64,000 bases of DNA from Ramazzottius varieornatus. Taxonomy: Eukaryota; Tardigrada; Eutardigrada; Parachela; Ramazzottiidae. The stretch is from assembly GCA_001949185.1 (NCBI GenBank), contig BDGG01000013.1, positions 988,036 to 1,052,035 on the forward strand, read 5' to 3'. The stretch's first letter is position 1, and each line of letters opens with the position of its first letter. Below the pieces are notes generated by a model, which ran no database searches, was not told the origin of the DNA, and saw nothing but the letters and a program-made list of their open reading frames with translations. Below, one piece after another: positions 1-9,120 of the stretch. The translations under genes and the position numbers were made by a program.

Positions 1-840
1 TCATCAGAATGAAACAATAGAAGCAAAAGACGTCCGCGTGTCCGACAGTGAATGCTAGATAGGTGCAACATCGTCAGTCAAGAAATTAATACGGGAACCT
101 TGAACAGAATTATGATTGGGTCCTGGAGAGTAATCAGCCAGGACATTCGATCACGAAAAAGACTCATTTCACTCTCGTGCGGATCTTGAAGCTCGCGCGT
201 CATCTGATCCTTTCCCTCTCCTACAATTACACACACTGTACTTAAGCTTGATGGGTTGCAGTACGGTCGTCGTTTTTTGACCTCGCCAGATGACGTTTCA
301 GATCAGCATTGTCGCTCGTAACTGGCGCGTTGTATTGGACAGCATTGTCACGTTGTTAAAGTATTTGCTGATAACCGCTACGATTCAGAACCAAAGCCTA
401 CGGAAATTTTTTGCCATTAGTGAGAAGATGGACAATCGCTCCGACTTTGCTAACTTTACTCTGCGCAATGCGACGAGACGGATCGAACTGGATATCAGCT
501 CGACCTGGGCCTTCACGGGCCGTGCTGTGAACGCATCTCTTGGAATCTTCGGGAATTATTGTCTCATGTTAGCCGTATACAGGGACGACAGATCAAGCAG
601 CGGAGTACGTCTCTTGATACTAAACTTTGCCATGTGTGCTTTTTGCTTTTCGCAGAAGGCCAGACCGGAATTTTGGTTCACCTATCAACCCATAACGCTA
701 ATGCCTGTCGTTGCACTCTCTTGAGCACCTTCTTCGGGATGACCGCGAACTGGGCTGACCTTTCACCCAATGGAAAAGTCGGACCTGGATACAGTGGCAG
801 TAGCGTGGACGTCAATGTAGGACGCGGCATGCCGTCCAGC

Positions 841-1260
841 GATCCCACATTGATTTCCCGCCACCTTGCGACCACATTGGTCACTTTGACACCCCATATT
901 GAATTTTCTGCCGCATGTCCTTTCCAGTATTATCCCATATTGATTTCAACTCTTATTGTTGCGCTGTAAATCCCACATTGCTTTCGGTGACCCGATTTGA
1001 TGACGTCAGAGTTCCCATATTGATTTCCAAAGTACTCCCAGCCTCACCAGGTTCCCCATTGAAACCCTGTTAGTCCCATGCCTAATTGACCATGCCCATT
1101 CGCTACGTCACGAATCCCACATTGTAACCTTTTTGCCTAATCTCATTAACAACAACGGTGGACCCAGTATACAGTGCTGCCACCTGTTGTACATGACGTC
1201 ATGTATCCCACATTGAATAACATGGCATGGTCTGACCACAGGCTCCCACATTGGACCCAC
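841..1260 (+). repeat. Array of TCCCACATTGATTTC-like motifs
   Basis: At least nine near copies of a short motif (TCCCACATTG or TCCCATATTG, often followed by ATTTC) lie 30 to 95 bases apart on the same strand, at about 843, 889, 931, 970, 1012, 1051, 1110, 1205 and 1246. Further copies or reverse copies occur near 2515, 2527, 2599 and 2928. Two copies sit 9 to 12 bases after TGACGTCA. The spacers are unrelated, so this is not a simple tandem repeat. It could be a cluster of binding sites or a degraded satellite. Confidence 0.6.
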
Positions 1261-1487
1261 AGTCCTAAGCCATTTGAAAAGTTCGGTTGCTGTGCGGAGC
1301 AGAAACGTTCATCGCTGTCGTCTGAAGCGGCGACAGCGATGAAAGTTCCCGCTGCGCGCAACAAGCGAACTCTTCACGACTACCACCTCGTATACCAGCA
1401 GCAAGCTAGCAAGATTCTGCCACTGGTTCGAACCGTCCGACGAGATTTACCATTCTATTTCCAGTTTTTCTCGAGAACGAATTCAAG

Positions 1488-1862
1488 ATGGCGTCGTGCG
1501 AGCTTGACAAGACCCTGTTCCTGAATGCCATGAATGGATACATGACTGGGCTGATGAAACAAGAGACCAGTACAAGCTCATCAATACTACAAACGAACGC
1601 ACAATGCTGATCCAGTACCTGACCCAATTCATCCTTCCTGGAATCCAGCGATGCCGAATCGAACATTGGTGAACAAGAAGAAGGTTCACGTAAACGGAAA
1701 CGAAAGTCAAAGTTCGTGGCCAAGGCTGGTGACAAGGGACAGATGGCAAGGGTCAACAAAATCTTGAAGCTGAACGCCGACGGTCGCTTCGTCAAACTCC
1801 CGAAGACCTGCAAACGCATTCTGTCTCTCGATGACAGCAGCGACGATGATAATAAAGCGTAG
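1488..1862 (+). pseudogene. Small nuclear-type ORF with two compensating frame changes
   Basis: From ATG 1488 one frame reads MASCELDKTLFLNAMNGYMT and then stops at 1608. A second frame (codon start 1565) continues with a plausible segment containing LINTTNERTMLIQYLTQF. The first frame resumes at about 1635 with FLESSDAESN, a basic cluster RKRKRKSKF that looks like a nuclear localisation signal, and an acidic end DDSSDDDNKA before TAG 1860-1862. The two shifts cancel. No family was recognised. It may be a decayed gene or carry two sequence errors; coding bias is visible, especially in the last 75 codons. Confidence 0.35.
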
Positions 1863-3089
1863 TTTCTGTAAAGAGCCGGCAGTTTCAGTCGACTGTTTTT
1901 TCAAGCGTTTCAATTGTTCTTATAGCTCTCTCTGAGCCATTTGAACCTTTATCTTGTTTTGAAATTCTTAATTTGTTTTGAATTGATTTGAAGTACCCAA
2001 CTTCTCTTGTTGTTCAACTTAAGCTCAAGTTGGATCTTGTCGCTCGTTTTCACGTTATTCTTGAGTGAGATTCTCAGGTGTCCTTCTAGTGAATTCCCCC
2101 CTTGTCGGAATTTTTTGATCCTCGGTTTGATCTGATTGATCCTCGGTTTTAATAGTGCGCAGTCATTTTTCGGCGGTTTATAACAATAGGCAGACAATAG
2201 CACGTCGGCAATGGAAACAGTGCGATCAAGCCAACGGTATTGCTGTAGTTATATCCCGAATCCTAAACGGTTGGACCATGTAGACCAGAGCCGCTCCACC
2301 TCTGCAACTGGAAGGCCTTTACCCAGGAAATCAGTAATCTAACGTTATTAATATGAACACGAGTGATGTGCGTTCAAGAAACAGGTTCGAAAGTGATCGG
2401 GGTATGCAACAAAAGCTCTACCAGATAGGTTTTCGCGTTAGCTATGGGTACCTTACTCAAAAGTTTTTTGATGTTGTCTCATCGCCGGACCGTCGTAGAC
2501 TGCATAACGGCACCAATATGGGATCGTCCCACATTAAACCACCTCATCCTTACGCTGCGATCCACCTTTAGCTTTCAGTGCGTATTTAAAAGTCTATAAA
2601 TGTGGGATATTCTGATTCCTGCCTGAATTACACCCTGGAAGCGGCAAACGTCGGTAATGTGAGGTTGCTGTGGAAGCCAAAGGGCACATTTTTGCATGGG
2701 ACTGGCTGCCAATCTAATGTTTGCCGTATGCTATCCTTATCGCTACAAACACATTGCATCAATAAGCGGGTTGCTTTACTGTGCGACATGGGCACTGGGG
2801 GCAACCATCACCGCATTAATCGGGTTCGGTATCGGAACCAAACTTCGGGAAACTCAGGATGGATTGTGTCAGCCCATCATCAAATAAGGCTTTGATACAA
2901 TCGAGTCTCTATGTGTAACAGTGATACCCATATTGCTTAGTGGATTGACCATGCTCAGAATCTTCGCAACTTATCTCAGCAGGCGTAGAATTCAGCACTT
3001 CGGGCCATCTGATCGTGCTCGCGAACCTGTCACCTCTAGGAGAACAAGAATGCTCGCTCGAGCAATGATAGCATCTAGTGCTGGCAAAA

Positions 3090-3850
3090 ATACGATAAAA
3101 TTCGATACGATATTTTTCGATAAAATATCGGCGGATAGTTCATCGTGGTCTTCGATATTCATTCGGTATCCATTTTTCGATACGATATTTTTTCGATACT
3201 GTAAATATTCGCTGCGTCCGCGCAGTACGTATACGTACGTGACGTTGCACCCCGTAGGGGACTGCGCAATCCGTGAAACCGGACCGAGCTGTACTTCACT
3301 TGTACGATGACGTACCGCACGGACCCAGCGAATCTTTACAGTACCGTATTTTCGATATATCGTACCATATCGCAGCGATATATCGATATATCGATATTAC
3401 TGGAAATTTAGTTTTTCGGAACTCCACTGGTTCAAGCCCAAAAACTCAAGAAGCCGATTTCCACATAAAGCATTACTAAGATCGGAAGCGTCGGATGCAG
3501 CAAAGACGTGGCTATACTAAGACTGCAAACACTTGGAAACATGGACACAATTAGTAAGACCAAATGGGCGGACTGTGCTCGGTACACCATGGCTGAAATC
3601 AAGTCTTTGAATCAACCATGGTCTTCCGTAAGCGTAATATCATTGGTGAGTTTGCCATTCAGCAAAATACCGATATATCGAAAATATATCGACATGGCGC
3701 GACATGATGTCGGTAAATGTTTTATTGCGTCATTTGATATGAGCTTCATATCGATATTTTCGATACGATATCTGTGGCATATTTTATCGCAAGGATTCGA
3801 TATATTTCGATACGATATCGGTATACCGTATCGTTGCCTGCACGTATCGT
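3090..3850. repeat. CGATA/CGATATATCG-rich repeat tract with an inserted MITE
   Basis: Two clusters (about 3095-3200 with 3340-3420, and 3665-3835) are packed with TCGATACGATAT, CGATATATCG and TTTCGATA words. A separate 140-base inverted-repeat element sits inside the first cluster (3201-3341). The tract begins exactly where the receptor-like reading frame loses TM6. No gene was seen in it. Confidence 0.6.
3201..3341 (+). mobile_element. MITE-like element, copy 1 (about 140 bp)
   Basis: The element has imperfect terminal inverted repeats, ATTCGCTGCGTCCGCGCAGT at the left and the reverse complement of a near copy at the right (CGGACCCAGCGAATC). Its centre contains CCCCGTAGGGGACTGCGCAA. A second copy of about the same length lies at 5082-5224 in the opposite internal orientation. 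It has no coding capacity. I infer a non-autonomous DNA transposon. Confidence 0.65.
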
Positions 3851-4368
3851 TGCCAGCATTGGTTATTTGGTGCATGCTTTCAGCTTTCCCATGGTTCATA
3901 GCGGTGAACATTTTCACCAAGTTCTCCATTCAGTTCCCCGTTTGAACAGATGTTCTGAGACTACTCTCGACATCGTAGTACTCAGTCAACCCGGTATGTC
4001 GTTTGGGATTTAGAGTGTAAAGTGCGCGAAAATGCATCCCTACTAGTACAGATACAAGCTCGTGGAGAACAACAGTGAACCAAAAATTTACACTACCAGG
4101 GAAGCATTTTGTGCACTGTATATGCAAAATGGAAATAGTTATCAACAGAAGGCTTGATTTTCAGTTCGTCTTCGTGGTATTTTATTGGCGTTTATGCAGA
4201 AGTACCAGGCAAGCGATACAGAGTCACACGCAAACGATAAGCAATAGCAGGACAAAGCCTGCCATGAAAGCCATCGTACTGTAGTACCACGAACCGTGCA
4301 TAATCTCGACATTCATCGCCGGTGCGGCTAATCAAAGATTAATCCGATACTGCCCAGTTCTGGAAACG

Positions 4369-4506
4369 AACACAGTACAGACTGCCACGAGACTGGCAGA
4401 GCGTATGAATACCGTATGAATACCACATGAATACCGCATGAATACTGCGGTATTCATACGGATTTCATACGCTCTGCCAGTCTCGTGGCAGTCTGTACTG
4501 TGTTTA
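4369..4506. mobile_element. Long hairpin with internal GTATGAATACC repeats
   Basis: The left arm (ACACAGTACAGACTGCCACG...) and the right arm ending at 4506 are nearly perfect reverse complements over about 45 bases, continuing into GAGACTGGCAGAGCGTATGA. Between the arms lie four direct copies of an 11-base unit (GTATGAATACC, twice exact, then ACATGAATACC and GCATGAATACT). The whole forms one stem of about 60 base pairs with little loop. No ORF. Confidence 0.75.
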
Positions 4507-4597
4507 CACTATTAGCTTTCTCGAGGGGGTTATTGCTCATCATCAAAAGTCAGTTTCCTCGCTTCCATGCCTTTTTGCTACCTTCTTGCTAACGCAG

Positions 4598-5049
4598 GGT
4601 ATACGCACGGCGGGTAATTATGGGACACTAAAAATTATGGTACAGGCGGAAAGGACGGCGAATTTTGATTCTGAATGCCAGCCAGAAATGAAAATCGAGC
4701 GCATGACGTAACGCAGTGAAATGTAACCGTAGAGAATTGTCATGGACAGTGTCCATCAGCCGAGGCTGCGGATTGTTCATTTACTTTCTTCCAGAGATGC
4801 TCTCGAATCCATATCATTTCTGTAAGCGTTTCCCCATAATGTACCAACCCTTCAAGACCAAGCGACCTCGACGGTACATCGAAAAAGTCTTGAAAGACGC
4901 GCTTTCTGCTATTCAGCACGTATGTGCAGCAAAGCAGCCATCAGTGCTGGTTTTTACTTGTAGTAAGAATCACCTGCCCGTTTCGCCGTAGCGAAATGCG
5001 TGTCCCACAATTTTCACTGTCCCATATTTACCCGCCGTGCGTGTACGGG
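4598..5049. mobile_element. Foldback element with CACGCACGGCGGG-type ends
   Basis: The left end reads ATACGCACGGCGGGTAATTA followed by TGGGACACTAAAAATTATGG. The right end is its inverted near copy, with CCCACAATTTTCACTGTCCC and CCCGCCGTGCGTGTAC. Related single or paired ends occur at about 7398-7452, 16885-16940 and 26998-27165 (there TACACGCACGACGAG and GGGCGTGTAC). The interior has no significant ORF. A family of non-autonomous elements is the simplest reading. Confidence 0.65.
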
Positions 5050-5081
5050 AACTTAAGTCGGAGTGGCCAAGAAAGATGTTC

Positions 5082-5224
5082 TGTGAATATTCGCTGCATC
5101 CGCGCAGTACGTCATCGTACAAGTGAAGTACAGCCCCGGTCCGGTTTCACGGATTGCGCAGTCCCCTACGGGGTGCAACGTCACGTACGTATACGTACTG
5201 TGCGGATGCAGCGAATCTTTACGG
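5082..5224 (-). mobile_element. MITE-like element, copy 2 (inverted relative to copy 1)
   Basis: Same element as at 3201-3341 but with its core reversed (TTGCGCAGTCCCCTACGGGG reads in the opposite sense). Terminal inverted repeats ATTCGCTGCATCCGCGCAGT and GTGCGGATGCAGCGAATC are better preserved than in copy 1. Both copies are followed by TTTAC. Confidence 0.65.
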
Positions 5225-5477
5225 TAATAGGGTCACAAAGAAGTATGTGCTAGCCAACTACTGTCTCATTATAGAGAGGCTGCACTTGACACAGAGAAAT
5301 CAAACAAACGAGAACTAATCAATTTTGAGAATCAGGGTTTACTAAAAGAGTCGTTGGAACCTTTGAGAGGTTGCAGAAGGCGTGGCCCTTCAATGAAACA
5401 ATAGAACAAACGACTGAGGCTGGCCGTGGTGATTTTTTTGGTAATAATTAGCTCACCAAGGTAAAAAGGTGCTGGCC

Positions 5478-5783
5478 GAAGTGCATTTTGATTGTCTGAT
5501 TCAGAGGTTTTCCTGTCCTGTTGGGCATGGCACATGAGCTACAGTGGGCAGGTGGCGTTTCGTCAAATTTGAATTCTGAGTGATCGCCACGTCATCCTAT
5601 CCGACTGTATGGTGAGCAGTTGTTGAGTGGAACTACCACATTACTACCTTGGTTCACCGATCAGCTGATCGTGAGCTAATCAGCTGAGCGCGTAGGACCG
5701 TAACCTGCTCACTGTAGCTCATGTGCCATGGTCTATGGGTCAGGAAAACCTCTGGTCTGATTATCCAGAGTGAAGGCACTTCA
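5478..5783. mobile_element. Foldback element with about 80-bp arms
   Basis: The arm 5478-5556 (containing AGAGGTTTTCCTGTCC and GGCACATGAGCTACAGTG) is repeated in reverse complement at 5696-5783 (CACTGTAGCTCATGTGCC and GGAAAACCTCTGGTC). About 140 unrelated bases separate them. A second, weaker foldback follows at 5938-6098 (GAAGTTTGGCACTGACGTCA against TGATGTCAGAGCCAAACTTT). No coding content. Confidence 0.65.
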
Positions 5784-6139
5784 TTGCCCAGGCACCGATT
5801 ACGCTTCCCAATGCTTACGGCCAGCCAGAGTAATACTGAAGGCAATTCTGGAAACTTTCAAATTTGCGGAGAGTCTCCTTCGGGATTCACGAACGACAGG
5901 CGCGTTTTTATACGTAAAGTTTTGCCGTAGAAATTTTGGTAATTGAGAATTATTCGAAGTTTGGCACTGACGTCACAGGCGAGCCTTTGGGTCGGGTCGG
6001 CTTTACGCCAGCTTCACCACATTGCGTTCTCGATCAGCTGACGGCTTGCTCATCAGCGCGAACCATGATGTCAGAGCCAAACTTTGATAATTAGAGAAAG
6101 CACCGATAAGGTAGATGCTGCTCTTTCCACCGAGAAACC

Positions 6140-6960
6140 CCAATTGTGATTCACGTGACAGATACCTTGAAGGTAAACTCGGCATGTCGGAATTTCGTGG
6201 TGAACGGTCGTCTCAGAGTACCCAACGTGGGCGTAAAATCAAAGTACATGATACCAAAAATAGCAACTGGTACCGTGCTGCGCCTTGATGTGATTGTTTG
6301 TAGCGCTGGTAGACCTACCCATTATCATTCGAAATTTCTTGCGGGAGTCCGATTCTGGAGATGGCGCTCGATGTTCAGTGGGCCCCTGACAATATCGCTG
6401 TGTGGCGAGTTATCGCGCAGTACATGACGTATACCGTTACTTTTTTCCATCTTTGCAATCACGTATCTCGCAATCTGTTACCGCGTTCTTAATTCTTTCA
6501 GTCAGAAAAGCTTGGTGAATGCTTCAAACGGAACGGCTAGTTCAACCCCCGCGGGTCGATTAGAACGAGTGAAACATTCGGTGCGAGTGGTGCCTACCGT
6601 CTCAAGAGTTATGGCCGCAGAGTGTTGGCAGTCGCTGTTCCGTCTGCGTTCTTCACAACGCAGACTAGGAAAGCATCAACCGGAATATGTATCTGATCAT
6701 GGCATACTTGATCCCGAGCCAAATTTTGTCTATTGCTTTGGTTCAAGAGTGCCCGCAGCAGGAATTTGTCTCGAATAGGGTTTTGAGCACCTATGTTGAC
6801 CTGTTTAGCTTGTTGACCCCGATAGCTCACCAGCAAGACGCTGTTCAAGGTTGGTCTCCTTTTTACCACCCGGCCGGGATCTTGTTCGGGCATAGAGGTG
6901 GAGACGGGACAGTAGCAGGTCGTATTAGACGAATCATAAAATGGTATATGCATTTCCCAA
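6140..6960 (+). other. Possible membrane-protein remnants, unassigned
   Basis: Short hydrophobic stretches appear in changing frames, for example VIAQYMTYTVTFFHLC near 6405-6450, VLAVAVPSAFF near 6625-6655 and MYLIMAYLIPSQILSIALVQ from 6687. They are helix-like and could be a receptor fragment, but no family signature or consistent splice pattern was found. I see no gene I would call between 3.5 and 7.2 kb. Confidence 0.2.
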
Positions 6961-7280
6961 TGAGGCCTACTGTTATTCTGTTCAGTAATGTATGGATCAG
7001 AGTATGCATATTGTACGTACGTGGGATACCCTGTCTGTCTGCTGTATACGTAGCATCTGAAACTCAGCGTCTTGACCAGGGATTAGTCCGCTCTTGGTTC
7101 TCACACGGCAATTTCGGATGACGGGCCCGTTTAAATACAGCCTTTCTCAGAAGCCCTTAGACCGTTTGTTCCAACCTCGACTGTTCCTGTATGTATATCG
7201 TTCGAGTGACAAACTGAATTTGAGTTTAACGCTTTTTCCAATTTTCGGATTCGGGCAGTTTCCCGACAGCGACGAGGAAG

Positions 7281-8932
7281 ATGTTTGTGCTGTGTGAAAA
7301 CACAGTCGGCTTTGTCTGCCTAGTATTTCTGTGCGGTTCCACGAGAGCGAATGCCAAAGAGGGAGCTCCAAAAATCTTGTCTATGGTAAGTCGTGCATGT
7401 ACAGTACACATACGATGATAAATTATCGGACAGTAAAAATTATGGGCCACACCTTTTTGCCACGGCGGCAAGGGCAAGTGATTTTTGCTTCGTACATACA
7501 CTCAAGAAAAGGAAGTTTGGGCCAGTAAACAGCGGAACGGAAGTAAGTACGTACTTACATGTGTAACTCACAGCCATGCTTTTTTCGGCAGTTTTCTACG
7601 GTTGAATTTTCAGTTTGCCGTTCTTCCGTATAGCCCAAACTTTTTAGTGGCCCAAACTTCCTTTTCCTGGGTGTACAACTAGAAGGCTCGGCGAAGTTAG
7701 AATAAACCGTTCTAGCCGTACTTAGCCGTGGCTGAAATTTATTGTATGTTCGATTGATTTGTTGATATTAAGTCGGCTGAAAATGTTTAGCCATTCTAAC
7801 CGCAACCGAAAACGGCTAAACGGCCTTTCTTGCTTAGGCGGGCCTTCTATACATACAAGTAAAAAACCGGCACTGGAGGATAGCGTTGCTGTTCGCACGT
7901 CGGCAAAAGCCGAACAGTTGATCGGCTGGTGGGCATTGTCCGTGACGAGTCTCTACGGTCAAATTTCACTGTGTTATATTTTCTTTTTATATTTCTGGCT
8001 GGCATTTGAAATGTGTAATTGCCATCAATTCCGCCTCGCCCATAATTCTCACTGCCCAAGAATCCGTCGTCGTACATGTATTGCGGTGCTCCGTGTGAAG
8101 GTGTGCAGATTCAACATTGTAAAGGCGATACTGTGTGTAGAGTGTCGACGTACCGGATGCGACGAACCAGCCTCCAGATAGCGCGAGAAGCACAACGGTC
8201 AAGTTCGCAACGGATCGTGCCGTTCGTCTGGAGGTGCAGATACAGCAGTTCATCAACGATAAAGGCCTGACTGCACGAGGCGAGGACTGCGACATTGCCA
8301 CTTCCTGCGATATTTATCTGTCAACTTTCCTTGATACGTAAGTTCGATCACTAGCTAGCAAAATGGCTGGCTTTAGAATACGTTTCCCTTCATTCCAAGT
8401 TTAAAGCTGTGGTCACGCAAGAACTTTTAACAGGACGACTCCCACCGCACGATGGCCGGGCAGCGCTACCTTCGTAACCTTCAACCGGATCTTCTCCGTC
8501 ACGGACACCAATTCCTTTCAGGTGGAAAGAATTATCAGGAGGGACTTCTGCAATGTCACCGTCACACCGGTACGCTAATGTACGACTGCCTCGTTTTTTG
8601 ATGTCTACGTTGTTTTTTACGACATCTGTTTCTTATGGTTCGCTTTCCAGGTAGCCACGCTACGTGTTGAAGCATTAGATCAGGACACCTTCACGCCTGA
8701 TGACATTGTGGAACAGTTTAACTGTGGTCCTCTGCCTTCCATTGATCTGGCAAGTTTCGTGACCGACCCAGATCTAGAGACCGACTTGAGCTGGAATCCA
8801 CTGACCTGCACGGGACTCCTGCAAGGCGGACAGGTTCAGTTGACTGTCGGCTATCGAGCCTCCTTCGTCCTGAGCGCCGCTTGCGTCGTGCCGTCACCAA
8901 TCATCACTGCAGAACTAGAAAAATCAATCTAG
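7281..8932 (+). CDS. Secreted C2-like/MNNL-like protein, cluster member 1
   Basis: Four exons (7281-7385, about 8141-8337, 8434-8569, 8651-8932) encode about 239 residues. The product starts with a signal peptide (MFVLCENTVGFVCLVFLCGS, likely cut near ANA). Exon 2 carries the family core: a VRLEVQIQQF strand, then CDIATSCDIYLSTFLDT, and ends in phase 2 right after this Thr, as in every paralogue. Exon 4 has the second core, LRVEALDQDTFTPDDIVEQF with its Cys, and later VQLTVGYRASFVLSAACVV. The first core resembles the N-terminal C2-type domain of Notch ligands (MNNL), and the D-x-D...D-I-x-x-F motif resembles C2 calcium-loop strands. No DSL or EGF repeat is present. Function is unknown; the protein is probably secreted. 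Intron 1 is filled with foldback elements. The exon 2 acceptor could also be at 8171. Confidence 0.7.
7398..7848. mobile_element. Cluster of foldback elements in intron 1 of cluster member 1
   Basis: Three inverted-repeat signals lie side by side. An end related to the CACGCACGG family lies at 7398-7452 (ACAGTAAAAATTATGGGCC). AAGGAAGTTTGGGCCAGTAA (about 7508-7530) pairs with its near reverse complement at 7648-7670. GAAGGCTCGGCGAAG (about 7682) pairs with TTGCTTAGGCGGGCCTTC at 7828-7846, with TTAGCCG/CGGCTAA words between. None is coding. Confidence 0.55.
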
Positions 8933-9120
8933 TTCATTCTGGTACCATGTTTCAATTTATCTCGCTTGTCTAGAAATAAGTAGCATGGCCACGCCCTTTC
9001 CCTTAATCGTACAAATGAATTACTCAGCAACGATGCTCTGGTGAAGAGCAGAAATTGTTCTACACTGTGTTCATGGCTCTTGTGACTGTTTGGTTAACTG
9101 AACACTTTCCGTTGTCGAAC

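Larger units (their letters stand above)
427..3085 (+). pseudogene. Rhodopsin-like GPCR, decayed or incomplete
   Basis: Two separated blocks look like parts of one seven-helix receptor. The first block (from 427) starts with a short N-terminus carrying N-glycosylation sequons (NRS, NFT, NAT), followed by a TM1-like stretch with the typical GN (GIFGNYCLMLAVY) and a TM2-like stretch (RLLILNFAMCAFCF). The second block (2663-3085) has the end of TM3 with VCYPYRY, TM4, a second loop with Cys, TM5 (VTVIPILLSGLTM) and the basic loop leading into TM6. Between TM4 and TM5, TAA at 2885-2887 interrupts one continuous frame. The DRY position reads NLM. TM6 and TM7 are missing: repeat DNA starts at about 3090. 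The region between the blocks (about 720-2660) holds a motif array and other repeats. I infer a pseudogene; a very unusual splice pattern is the alternative. No ligand class can be assigned. Confidence 0.5.

Noticed and set aside
9055-9120. N-terminal extension of the FSIP1-like protein with a hydrophobic leader
   Set aside because: The open frame begins with TTG; ATG 9073 is possible, but FSIP1 proteins are not secreted and ATG 9121 gives a normal start.
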